Source of the DNA: Dermatophagoides farinae
Taxonomy: Eukaryota; Arthropoda; Arachnida; Sarcoptiformes; Pyroglyphidae
Direction of reading: 5' to 3'
DNA: 64,000 nucleotides
Assembly: GCF_024713945.1 (NCBI RefSeq)
Contig: NC_134683.1
Coordinates: forward strand, 2,729,501-2,793,500
Shown: positions 13,922 to 26,714 of the stretch, in pieces
Layout: each line of letters starts with the position of its first letter
How positions within the stretch are numbered: position 1 is the stretch's first letter
The notes under the pieces: model-generated
Database searches by the model: none
Seen by the model: only the letters and a program-made list of their open reading frames with translations
Told to the model about the DNA's origin: nothing
Made by a program: the position numbers and the translations under genes

Positions 13922-16324
13922 ATGAATGCAGCAACACAAAAACAGTGTTTTTTTTTGTTGAAAAACTATTTGTACATTATTGAAACCACCCAAATAGATG
14001 GCGTTATAATCAATGGATACACAGCACACAAACACACATTATCCTTCGAAAAAAATATATATTTATTTCATTCATTCATGTGGATCATGTTGCTGTGTTT
14101 TGTTTTGGTTTTGTTTTTGTTTTTGTTTTTGTTTTTTGTTCACAACACAATGTTTTATGTTGTTGATGTGAACTATTGGAAACATTTTTACATTTATTGA
14201 TCAACCATCATTTTTTATTGACATTTGAAATGAGAATATTTTATCAGAAAAAAAAACCATAAATGAACCATGACACCTGTCAATATCAATGGAATATCAT
14301 AATGATGACATTTGAAAATAAATTTTTTAATGAACAAAATGAATCAATCGATTCAAAGGTATTCTTATTTTATCCGAATTCCACGATTGCAATTTACCTC
14401 GAATTCAATAAAATTTTTGCATTTTTTCACTTCATTCAACTTTATGAAAATGTTTGATGAAGCTTTGAAAAATTTTTTAATTTTATCATCATTGATTGAT
14501 CATTATTGATTAACACTGCACGTACACACATCTCATATACAAAAATGCTACATGATTTTGATCATTTTGTTCTTTTTTCTTGTATTGATTTTTTCGTTTC
14601 GCTATTAAATGGCTGAATTTGGCATAGTGAATTAAGCACACACACACACACATACATCAAAAAAAGCAATTTGTTTGAATTTGAATTTCAAGCAATAAAA
14701 GTGATAATCACCGGTTTAAACCTCAAACAACTAGCCCAAAAGAATAAATCATCATCATCATCATCATAATTATCATCAATCAGATGGAACATCATTTCAT
14801 CGATAACAAGGTTTGTTTATTTTCTCTTTTCTTTATATCATCATTTTTTTATGGTCATATTTTGAAATATAAGAATTTTTCCATATCTTTAACTTATGAT
14901 GATTTGTGTATTTCGTAATTTCCGATAAAAAAAATCAATGAAACACAACTTTAAATGAAATTCATCTATATATCAAATGAATTCTTGTTCTTCGTTTGTG
15001 TGTATTATCGATCATTCTTGTGAATCCTATATTAGAGATTCGATTCTGATGAGTTTTTCGACCCAAGAATCGAATTAAAGAAACAGGAAAAAAAACTAAT
15101 CATCTAAATTGGTTTTTTTTCGGTAGTCATCATCAACGATTATTTTTCTCAAGATTATTATGAAATTGTACTAGTTTGTGTGTGTGTGTATATATGGTGA
15201 GGCAAGAATTTCTTTGGAAAAAAAATTATCCTCAAGATATCCACAAAAGATTGTGGCATTATATAGAATTCTTATGAATACAAGAACCAAATATTCAAGA
15301 ATATAGAATATTCCGGTTTATTCAAGGCCAAATTTTCTTGTTTTTGTTTTTCTTTGGACATCGATGTGTGTTTGTGTGTGTGTTCATATGAAATATTAAA
15401 AATTTATTCCAAAAGCTAGAGAATTTTCTTTTTTGCTGTTGTTGTTATCATAAGTCTCATTGTAAAGTTTATTATTATTTACGTTGTTTAAATTTTCATG
15501 GTTTTCCGGTGCATTTATGCAACACCTTTGTCATCATCCATTTCAGAAACAACATACGATAATGTCGATATATATTTTTCATTTGTCATCAATACTCAAA
15601 AAGCCATTCCTAAATGTGCCAAACATTGATAAATATTGATGATGGTGTAATAAAGAAAAGAGAGAGAGAGAGTGAGGGAGAAAGAGAAAAAATTCTTGCA
15701 ATTAATCCATTAAATCCAACATTTCTCGGGTAAATGTACCGATTGGAATCGATTTAAAATAGAAATCAAAGATTACCCTCATGTGCCTCATGGTAACAAC
15801 CTTGATTTTATCGATAAAAAAATAAATTCTTGTTGTGTTCTTTTTTTTGTTTGTTTGTTTGTCTTGTTGACAACGACATTGTTTAATATTGACAAAAGAT
15901 GATGATGATGATGGATCCAAGTTTTTTTTTACTTTTCTTTAAATTCTCTGTGATATTAATTTTTTCTTTGTTGGTTGCCTAGCTAAATTTTTTATTTTAA
16001 ATTTTTTTTTTTTTTTGGTTGCCAGGTTGATTGACATTGATTGAGTTTTGGACAATTATGATTTCTTCAATGATGAAAAAGGTTGGTTTTTATTTTTTAA
16101 AAGAATGTGTGTTGATTCGAGAGAGAAATGGAATTTTGAATCCATGGCCATCATTTTTAGAATTATGCAATTCATATACGTTCGAAAGATGAATAATCCA
16201 TCATCAAATGAAAATTTTTAGCTTTATTTTTTTCTGTTTGAAAGAAATACGCCATTATAATGTATGTATGGTTTTATGTGTGATACTGATTGATTAATAT
16301 CATCAATCCATTTGTATTCATTGG

Positions 16325-16362
16325 TCGATCGATCGATCGATCGATTGATTGATTGATTGATT
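16325..16362. repeat. Compound tetranucleotide microsatellite (CGAT)n then (TGAT)n
   Basis: A run of CGAT units passes directly into TGAT units. The CGAT half is self-complementary. The change at the boundary suggests one C-to-T interruption that was then amplified by slippage. Confidence 0.85.
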
Positions 16363-17482
16363 AATCTATTTGATTGAGTTTTGATTGTTGTGCAATAACC
16401 TCCCTTTTCAATCATGTATTTTTTTTTGGTTCTTTCCTTTTTCTTGTACAATTGATTTGATGATTCAAAATATCATCTATGGATGGATAATGATGATGAT
16501 GATTATGGTTATTATTATTGTCATAATCATCCATACCTTCACTTGAACATTGTTCAACTATTGTATGGGTTTATCGTTCAATTTTAAGTTTATCTTCCTT
16601 TCTCTACATTCAATTATAATTATCATTTTTTTTATTGCAATTTTCAAACATACATAACGCGATAAAAAAAATGATATCGTTTCATTTTGAAAAAAAATCA
16701 TTTGAAGTGATATGAATGAAACAAATGATGATGATGATGATTTATGATCTGATCTAATCGTAATCATCATTATGAGGAAAAAAAGATAACTGGTGTATAT
16801 ATCCATCCGTCCATCATTATTCATATCAATAGTAGGCAATATTGTACATTACGATTTAAACATTGGATCGTAATTATTGAATCAAGGTTGGCTCCATAAA
16901 GTCTAAGTTTCATTTTTTTTTGTTATTAGCATACAGACAAAATTGAATTACGTTTTCCTCAATCATGATGATGATGATAATTGACCTCCGGTTATTTACC
17001 AACTACTACTACTACTACTAATCCGACCATTTTTTTCTGGTTTACCGATCAAAAAAAAAAAAAAATAAATAAAAATAAAAAATGCTGACGCTATGTCTGC
17101 GCATATATGTTACACGTATTTGTTAAATATTGATTTGAATCGATTTTTAGTGTCATCAAATTATCATATATATTAAAATATGAATTTGAGAGAGTGATCG
17201 AAAAAAACATGAAATTTCAAGGATTTCCGCCAAAGTGAGAAAGATAGGGTTGTTGTTTTTTTTTTTTTTTTTTTTGTTAATAAAATGAAATTTTATAATG
17301 ATAATGATTTATTATAATTATTACTGTCATCTAATGACAATAATAATAAATTATCATCTCATTAAAAACGTGTGTTTTGCATGTGTGTGTGTGTGTGTGT
17401 GTGCGTATCTGATATTTAACATTCATTTTTCACAGGATATATCCGGTTAATATACAATGTCCAATCTCGTTGTTAATTTTGA

Positions 17483-17500
17483 GCGAGCGCTCGCGCCAAA
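17483..17500. other. GC-rich 12-bp palindrome overlapping an E2F-like word
   Basis: GCGAGCGCTCGC (17483-17494) is self-complementary and overlaps GCGCCAAA (17493-17500), an E2F consensus. It stands alone in AT-rich intergenic DNA about 3.6 kb upstream of RTEL1. Confidence 0.5.
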
Positions 17501-20500
17501 AATTTCCCATTTTTTTCTGCATTTTAGTATATAGATATTTTATTTCCATTTAACATGTCATTTAAATGTTTAGATATTCACAGATGTTGGTTTTTTTTGT
17601 TTGGTAATTGTGAATCCTCTTTATATCAATGAATTTTTTTTTTTTTTTTTTTTTTGGTGGATTGATGTTGAAATTAATAAACAAAACAAAAACCGAAAAA
17701 AAAGAAAAGTGACAAATTAGAAAGAAAAAAAAGATTATGTTTCTCCGGATTCCCTTCTCGATGATGATGATGATGATGATGATGATCCATCTTTATCCTT
17801 AAAAATTCGTAGATTATTATTATTATTTTTTGTTTGGTAATGAGATATACATGCGTGTTATTATCACCATTTTTTTCATTTTCTTGTATATTATGGATAC
17901 AATATCGTTTTCGTTGTCGTCGTTGTTGTTGTTGTTGTTGTTTTGTTGATTATGCAATCCACATGGCTTTCATGCATTATTGTATATATGGCATGCCATA
18001 CCATGCACTCGTAATCGATACATTCTATACACACAACCAAAAATCATACAAAATAAAAAGAAAGAGCCACCATTCACCACCACCACCACCACTATGTTTA
18101 TCTAACCGGAGTGAACCAAAAATGTATTGAATTAATCAAAAAGGAGAAAGAAAGAAAGAAAAGCCAGCCAAAGCCATGGCATGTATGTTCTGGTGTTCAC
18201 TAGTTTGTTCCAGTTTATCATCATCATCAACCGACGACAATGATGGTGATTTAATAGCAACGATGTTTTTGAAGCTTGATTGTAAGATTTTTTCTCTTTC
18301 ACTATATAGCTTTGCTTCTTCTTCTTCTTCTTTGCTATACATTCATTTGAAGTTCGTATTCATCAAATATGATACTATATCCTATTTTGATGATGATAAA
18401 CAAGGTAGCCAAAGTTGTAGTAGCATATTTTTATATGTAAATGATTTGGATACAATGAATGATAATGAATGCTGCAACCAGTGTGTGTGAGTATGAAAAA
18501 AAAATGTTCGCGCGAGTTTGGAACACAATGAAATGAAGAAAAAGAGAGAAAGAAAGAGAATCTTTATTTAGAATTTTCATTCAGGTAATAATGATAATGA
18601 TGATGGATCAGAATTTAATTTAGTTGCGAATAGATCCAAAAGGTTTTTTTTAAACATAGAACTAATGATGATGAAAAGTTTCATTTACATTTTGTCTATT
18701 CTGTTTTTTTTCTTCTCTTTCGTTGTTTGAATTTTTCAGTTTTTTTTCATAGTTGAATTCAATCAATTTTTTTATTTATTGTGTTGAAACCTGGTAGTGG
18801 TGTGTATGTTTTTTGTAGGCGGTGTTCGTGATGATTGTTATTGTTATTGTTGTTGTTGTTGTTGTTATGACTGTGGTTATGATCCCTAAATAAATCCAGT
18901 TTGAACTAGTAAATATAAAAAATGTTCAGTTCATTCATTCGTTAGTTCACTGGTTTGGTTTTTTTTCCACTCTATTCTAATTCGATACGAATCTAATCGA
19001 TTGATTCTTTTTATTTGTAAAATAAAATCGAAATTTAAATTTCGAAACTAGGAAATGTTTTTTTTTTAATGAAACACATACACGCACCACACACACACAC
19101 ACACAGATGTAGAAATAATCAAAAATTTTAAATGGCAATACAGTACATTGGACCCTAAGAATTTTTTTAACATTTGCTCAAATCATCATCATCATTCATT
19201 ATTATGTTTGGAACAACTGTATCAGGAATCGAATGTGGGAGCGACAAATAAAATTCTATATTTCTTTATTATGAAACTTGTGTTTTTTAATAATAATAAT
19301 AATATTTGCCGGTCTCAATTTTTTTTTGTTTGGATTTCCACCTACTTACTGATGTTTTCATCATCAACATCATCCATTTATTGTTGTTCCTGGAATTTCA
19401 TTTTTTTTTCTTTCGTTCTTAAATATAATCTGAATTTCTTTCGTTTTGTTTTGTTTTTTTTTTTTGAGTGATTGATTGAATGAATCCAACAATCATCATT
19501 ATCATTATTATTATTAACCACCACCTTTATATGGCAGCCATCATCAACATACCATTAACCACTCCGTTAGCGAGCATCCTACACACATACACACACACAA
19601 AGATATATAGATACTATTATATCTATATAATATAAAGAAAGAAAGAGAAAGGATCCTCAATACACGATATATTCGAGAATAAACTAGCTGTGACTTGAAT
19701 ATCATTCAGCTTATAGTAGGATCCAATCATACATACATACATACATATACAAACATTATATATATGTATTCATTCACCACTCTTTGTTTCTCTCTTTTTA
19801 TATTACATTACATTGTGTGGAGATGTGCAAGTGTATTTTATTTTTTTTTGGTAAATGTGGATTTTGAAGTATGTATGTATGTGTGTATGTGTATGCTTTG
19901 CTTTTTTCTTCGATAGAAATATTCTCAAGCTTGAGATATATATGTTATATACATACATACACGGCGCCGCTCCAAGCATCATTGTTGTTGTTGTTGTTGT
20001 CGTCTTCATATTATAACCGACAATTGATCATGATGATGATGATGATGATGACGACCACGACGACAACCACCACCACCAACACCACCACCACCACCAACCA
20101 TCACCATCATTATCAACGACAAGAAGAAGAAAAAAAATCATAACAACACATAAACCAATCGAATCTTTTTTTTGTGTGTGTGTGTATGTGTGTTTTATAT
20201 ACACATTTACGAAAATCTAAAATATAATCCACAATTCAAGCATAACTGGAATATTATTTTTTTTTTTTTTACTTCAACTTCAAATATTTCTAATCAATCA
20301 TGTGGAATTTGTGATTAATTTATTTCAATTTTTTTTTCTTTCTTTCTTCTTTTCAAAATATCAACGAATTATGATGATTAGAATTTTTTTTTTCGTTTCG
20401 TTTTGTTTTGTTTTTCAATGAAACAAAATGAATATTTTGAATGAATAATAATCATAAAAATGGATGATCAATTGTGATCATCATCGTCATCGTCAACGAG

Positions 20501-23198
20501 ATTATTCCTTTTGCGTTTGTGATCCAGAAGAAAAAAAAATTTTTTTTTTCATTGTTCATTTGTTTTCTTTTTTTTAGTCGTTGTCGTCATCTTTTCTATT
20601 CAAGAATTTTTCGTGATTCTTCATTTTGATGAGAGAATTTTATTTTTTTGTTTTGTTTTTATTTTTTTTTTTTTGCTTTAATTTTTTTTTCTACTGCAAA
20701 TAAAAAAGATATCCTCATGTGTAAGTTTCTTTTGTGTGTGTGTGTGTGTGTGTTTTTTACCATCATTCACACTTCCGTGATCGATTTTGATCATAAATTT
20801 TGTTGTTGTTGTTATTGTCGCTGTCATTGCTATTGTTATTAAAATATAATAATCGTTGTTTGTATTTTGATTTGATCAATCCGATTCCTATCAATCAACT
20901 GTTTTATAATTATACACAACACATCCACATTTGTTTTTGTGTGTGTGTGTGTGCGTGTGTGTATATATACAATACATTTTCAAAAAAAATTGTCGTTTCA
21001 TTAAGCTAATTTTATTGGTAGTTTGATTGTCAATTGTTTGTTTGTACCGTTTTGATGATTATGATGATAATGATGATGATGATATTTATTTTCGGTTCTA
21101 TTCACCGTTTCATTTTGTTATTTAGAATTATTTAAATATGTCATCATCATCATAATCATCACATGTTTTTTTTTTTTTTTTTGGTTGCTTTCATTTCAAA
21201 TAGGTAGTGTAGACCATTTTTTTAACGATTATAATGATAATGACATGATAATGTATGAATGAATAATGGAATAAATTTTCTTGTTTTTGAATATTGAATA
21301 TCGGTGGTATGTTGTTGTTGTTTTTTTTTTGTTTTGTTTTACCATAAAAATAATAACGGCAATTATTTCAATTTCACTCACAACAACATTTGTCTATAGA
21401 GGATGTAATATCTACAAATAACAACAACAAGAATGACAACAAATTCTTTTTTTTCACAAAGAATTACACAACGCACTGTTTTTTTTTTACTATACACACG
21501 ACAGTATTAGAAAAAATTCTTTTCATGTTTGTTTGAATGAATCCAATTTTCTTTATCCATTTCATTTCCGGTCATCTAATAATTATAGAATGATACAAAA
21601 AAAACAATCATCCACAAATCCGTTCGGATTTTTATTCTGTAAAATTCTAATTCAAATTTATTTTTTAAATCTATATCAGAATGTCTTGTTTGTCATCATC
21701 ATATAAAAATACACAATGATTGTCTACATAAGCATACAGGGAGGGTTTGACAGTCATATGAACATTAACAACAACAACAACAACAACCGAACAAAAATCC
21801 GAGCAAAAGAAAAAAAAATTTATCACTCAAATTTTTTTTTGTATGAATGGATTTCCCGTGAACATCTACGTGAAAGAAAAAAAAATTTCACGTACACCAC
21901 CACCACCATCACACATCATCATCGTCATAATATGGGCAATATGCCAATATTATGTCGGTGTGTGTGTGTGTCTTTGTTTGTGGGCTGTTCTGTTTTTCAA
22001 AGATGATAATATTGTTGATCTTTTTTTTCCATAGAGTTATGTATGTGTGGCCGCAATTGAAAGTTAATCTAACAAAAAAAAAAAAAAAAAATTTTGATTT
22101 AAATTTTTTTTTCCATTTTTATTGTTGGTTTTTTTTCTCGCTATTGTCAATTATCATTTCAAACAACAACAACAACATATTCAGTTCAATCATATCGATG
22201 AGGTTTTTCCTTTTTTTTTCTTTCTTTTTCTCCATGTGTCCAAATGAGAGACAACAACCAACAAAAAAAAAAAAAAAAAATTATTTGGTCGACCAATTGT
22301 GTCTAGTGGTTGATTGGTTGGTTTAGTTTGGTTTGGTTCACATGATATTGTGGTAACAATTTCATTATTTTTGTTATCATCATATTCGATAACGACAGGG
22401 AAATTAACAAAAAAAAACGAAAATGATTAAACGACCGACAAAACCATTGACCAACGTGATTGCCATTTCCGGTTGTCGTTCTCATCTTGTTTTTTTTTGT
22501 TCGTCATTGAATTGTATCAGAAAAGAAGTGGAAAAAAATGTAAAATCCGTTTTATTTTCAATATTTATATCATCTTTTTCAAAAGATGATATTTTGTCGT
22601 TGTCGTTCAAAAAAAAAAAAAAAAAAAATAGATGGATTTGTTTGATTGATTGATCGATTGTGATCGATCGATGGTTCAATTTCCTTTGCAAATTGAATTT
22701 CAATATGTTTCTATATGCTTTGCATGCATACACGCACATCATCATCATCTTATTGATGGCTATCACGTAATTGAAATTTGGTTGGTCATCTCTAATTTCA
22801 ATTGATTTAATTCTAAACGAAAAATCAAATAAAATAATGGGCTAGGATCTGACCAATTTAGATGTTTCGGTTAATATTTGTCAACGTTTGGTCATTAAAC
22901 TTTTATTTATTTATTTGAATACTTAATGATGAAATTAATTTGATGTTTCTAAATGTTTTTTTTTCTCTATCTATCTATTTATCTTTTGTTTTGTTGCTCT
23001 AGATTCGTTACAAACACATCAATTTGCCAATTGCTTCCTTTCCATCCTTATTCCCAATACAAATTTTCTAATGCTGTAATAAAGCTTTTGGAAAATTATC
23101 AACCAACCAAACAAACAAACAACCAACTAAACTAAATCATCCGTCGTTAAGCTTTGAGCGAAGATAATAATAATAATAACAAAAAAAAACTCGTCCAA

Positions 23199-25378
23199 AT
23201 GGTTGAATATTTTCATGATTTCAAAATGTCCCTCGGTCTCAAGGAGATTGTTTCGAAGAACAAACTCCGTTATAAAGAAGATGGTTACGATCTGGATCTT
23301 TCCTGTATGTATAATCAACAATGAAAAAACTATACTAAACTATAGGTTTCTTGGAAATTATTTTGATTTTTTTTATTTATTTTCTTTTGTTTAATTTTAT
23401 TTTAATTATATATAAAGATATTTCGAGGAATATAATTGCCATGGGATTTCCAGCTGAAACATTAGAACGAATATATCGTAACAACATCAATGAAGTGGTC
23501 AAATTTTTTGAAGAAAAACATAAAGATCATTATAAAATATACAATCTTTGCTCTGAAACAAAACGTCGTTATGATACATCAAAATTCAAAGGAATGGTTG
23601 TGGAACAATATTCATTTCAGGATCATAATCCACCTCCATTTTATATGTTAAAAGAATTTTGTGAAAGTCTACATAAATGGTTAATTTCCGATTCAAACAA
23701 TGTTGTTGCCATACATTGTAAAGCAGGAAAAGGACGTACCGGTTTAATGATCTGTGCGTATCTTGTTTACACTGGAAAATGTATTGATGAGCAAGGAAAA
23801 TTTGTGACCATTGATGGTGCCGATGCGGCTCTCGATTATTATGGCCGACAACGAACACGTGATCATAAAGGAGTGACAATACCATCACAGAAACGTTATG
23901 TTCATTATTTTGAATACCTAGTCAAGCACAATCTCGAATATCGGCCCAGCCATCTTAGGCTAACATCTTTGATTCTAACTTCAATACCGGTAAATAATGG
24001 TGGTGCCTATACATTGATCTGTGAAATTTATCAAATACCAAAGCAAAAAATCGAGTCATTTGAAATTGAAATGAAGAAAGGCCAAAAATATCTGTTTTTC
24101 ACTTTACCTAAACCGTTGATTATTCATGGTGATGTTAAGCTAGAATTTTATATCAAAAAAATGAAAAAGAAATTGTTTCAATTTTGGTTCAATACATTTT
24201 TTGTCGGCTGTGGTTACGATACCGATACTTATACGATCATAACCGAACCATGTCCTCATTGTCCAAATGGTGAACGGATATCCATTCCTATTTCTTATCC
24301 TAATAGTACAGGAGAAATTGGTAATGGAAGCAATGGTGGCAAATCATCATCATCATCATCAATAATAATCACAAAGAATCCAAATGATCATCAGCCTGTG
24401 ATTGACTTATCATTTTTCGATTTGATCAAGAATGAAAACAGTTTCGATCCCTGTGATTGTGCAAATTCGATTTTATTTCAATCGTCTGAAATTTTCGATT
24501 CAACCACAAATGTCCAAGATTATTGTAGCAATCATAATTCAAATTATAATAATCCTCTGTTTATATCGTCACAACAACTACCAAACACATCAGTATCATC
24601 GTTCAAATCATCTTCATCAACATCGTCTTCGAATAGTTCATCCACACAATCATTGTGTAATAATACTTGTAATCATGTTATAAATTATAATGGTAAAAAG
24701 ACGAGCAATCCGGATATGATTCAAACATTCAATCAGGAAAAGTATGATTGAAAAATTTTAAAATGTTATTCTCAAATTAATTTGTTTTTATTATTATCAT
24801 TTAATTTAGAAGTCTTCATCTAGTATTACCTAAAGAGAATCTTGACCAAGCATATAAAGATAAATCTAACAAAATTTTTCCTGCCAATTTCAAGGTAAAA
24901 TCATTTGGTTTTTTTTATTCAAATTCAAAACATTTAATAATTTGTTTGTATTCCTATTCATCATTAGGTTGTATTAAAATTCAATCAAGATTCATTCGAT
25001 GGTTTAGATACAACGATAATATCATCGAATGATCAATACATTTGTAGTGATTCAAATTGTAATCCATATGGTTACAGTGAAAGTGAGAATATTACCTCTG
25101 AAGATGATGATGATCCATCTGATCATGAATTTAATAATGGTAGTAGTAATCATTCTACATTGACAATGAAACGAACATCATTTGAGCCTAATAATCATAA
25201 TCATAATCATAATAATCATAAACATCAACCAATACAGGCGAATCAATCATCATCATCAACAGAATTTGAGACGAATAATAATAATTTAGAAAATAAAAAA
25301 GGTAACAAAAAAGAATCATTATAAATGAAAATTAATTATTTTTCTTTCTTTCAAATAGGTGAAATGACCTATCTTTGA
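23199..25378 (+). CDS. Pten: PTEN phosphatidylinositol-3,4,5-trisphosphate 3-phosphatase
   Basis: Five exons: 23199-23304, 23418-24741, 24810-24894, 24968-25301 and 25359-25378, in one frame, 622 residues against about 403 in human PTEN. The protein removes the 3-phosphate of PIP3 at the plasma membrane and opposes PI3K-Akt growth signalling. Residues near 16-22 hold the basic N-terminal PIP2-binding segment (IVSKNKLRY). The P-loop HCKAGKGRTG has catalytic Cys136, and the TI loop GVTIPSQ is intact. The C2 domain follows, ending with the KENLDQAYKDKSN and ANFKVVLKF blocks. About ten extra residues sit just after the P-loop helix, and long Ser/Asn/His-rich inserts split and follow the C2 domain. 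The last exon codes for only six residues and ends MTYL, a class I PDZ ligand like the human ITKV end. The start is the first in-frame ATG; a second lies at 23226. Nothing essential looks broken. Confidence 0.96.
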
Positions 25379-26236
25379 CTAATTGAATGTTGATATATGG
25401 ATATCAGCATACAAAAAAAAGTGAATGAAAAAAAAATCTCAACCTCATAAAATCTCATTTCTTCCTTCATTCTTTATTATCATTCATTTCGAATCGAATT
25501 AAACACAATACATACTCATTAAAATGATAATGATAAAAACACACCTGTGTGTGTGTGTGTGTGTGCGTGTTTACAAACACAAACACACCTACTTATTTAA
25601 AAAAAATTGTCGGTTGTTTCCGATTATCGTCAATCAACTAAAATAATTTTTTTTCCTTTTTTCATCATCATGTTGTCACACATTTTAAAGTATTACGATA
25701 TATATTTTTTTCGAAATGTGAAAGTGAAACATAAACACCGAACGCATTTTATATTGCCCATATGTTGCGTTTTCTTTATCATCAATTATCATCATCATCA
25801 TCATCATCATATGCCTCAACATCATTAATTAACAGATGGTTTTAAGATTTTGAAATTACCAACAGATTCAAAATTTATTTTGTGTACGTGTGTGTGTTTG
25901 TGTGTGTGTGAATGTGATCGATACCGTTCTATCATGACCAATTCACATCGGAAAAAATAATGAGAAAATTTTTTAGAAAATTATCCTAGATGATCAATCA
26001 TACATCGTTATCATTTGGCCAAAAAAGAAAAAATCATGAGAAAATCAATTTTCGAAAAAAAATGTCCGAAGAATAATCGACCTTGTTTAATTTTTTTTTC
26101 TCGTTTGATTATCTGTTAATTGATTATAATTGTTAATTTTTGATAGAAAAAATACGTTTTTCTTTTTCTTTTTTCACCAATAATTTAATTCAAACATAAA
26201 CACACACACACACACACATGAACATCATGAATCTTA

Positions 26237-26240
<4 letters not shown>

Positions 26241-26270
<30 letters not shown>
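26241..26270. repeat. CA dinucleotide microsatellite, 15 units
   Basis: An uninterrupted run of 15 CA units in the intergenic DNA downstream of PTEN. A shorter CA run lies just upstream. Confidence 0.95.
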
Positions 26271-26273
<3 letters not shown>

Positions 26274-26629
26274 GATAACGATATTGTGATGATCGTAATC
26301 GTGTATTGTGATTTTTGAAGAAAGAATTTGTTCATTCATTTTTTGTCTGTTCACAGAAAAAATTTTGTATTATTTTTTTTCCCATTGACCCACACATTCA
26401 TACATACAACAAAAAACAACAACAACAAAATTCATTTTCTTCATTTAACTTATTTTTCTCATAATTATCATCATCATTAATATTTTCGTTTGTCATAAAA
26501 TCGTTAATAAATCATATAACAGATATCTATAGATGTTTAAATCATCATTTAAATTAAAATCTCATTTACACTTGTACACCCATACAAACACACACACACA
26601 GAACAAATTGGACAAAAATGTTTGCATTT

Positions 26630-26632
<3 letters not shown>

Positions 26633-26710
<78 letters not shown>
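26633..26710. repeat. TC dinucleotide microsatellite, 39 uninterrupted units
   Basis: A perfect 78-bp polypyrimidine run (GA on the minus strand), the longest pure simple repeat in the window. Such mirror-symmetric tracts can form triplex DNA and bind GAGA-type factors in arthropods; whether this one does is unknown. Confidence 0.98.

Positions 26711-26714
<4 letters not shown>

Larger units (their letters stand above)
13838..23198. other. Intergenic region between divergent RTEL1 and PTEN, no gene recognised
   Basis: About 9.4 kb between the start of RTEL1 (leftward) and the start of PTEN (rightward), so it contains both promoters. A CTCF-like word TAGATGGCGTTA lies at 13995-14006. Repeats include a (CGAT)n-(TGAT)n block at 16325-16362, TG runs at 17383-17403, a GAT run at 17761-17785 and long T runs near 17250-17275 and 17637-17655. 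A GC-rich palindrome with an E2F-like word sits at 17483-17500. Open frames here are repeat-driven, and I see no protein family or structural RNA. Confidence 0.55.

Noticed and set aside
14263-14509. Small open frames downstream of the RTEL1 start
   Set aside because: Low-complexity AT-driven composition, no conservation visible, and no splice partners.
17834-18490. Two open frames of about 100 codons on the plus strand
   Set aside because: Cys and Ser runs come from repeats; there is no domain and the opposite strand is equally open.
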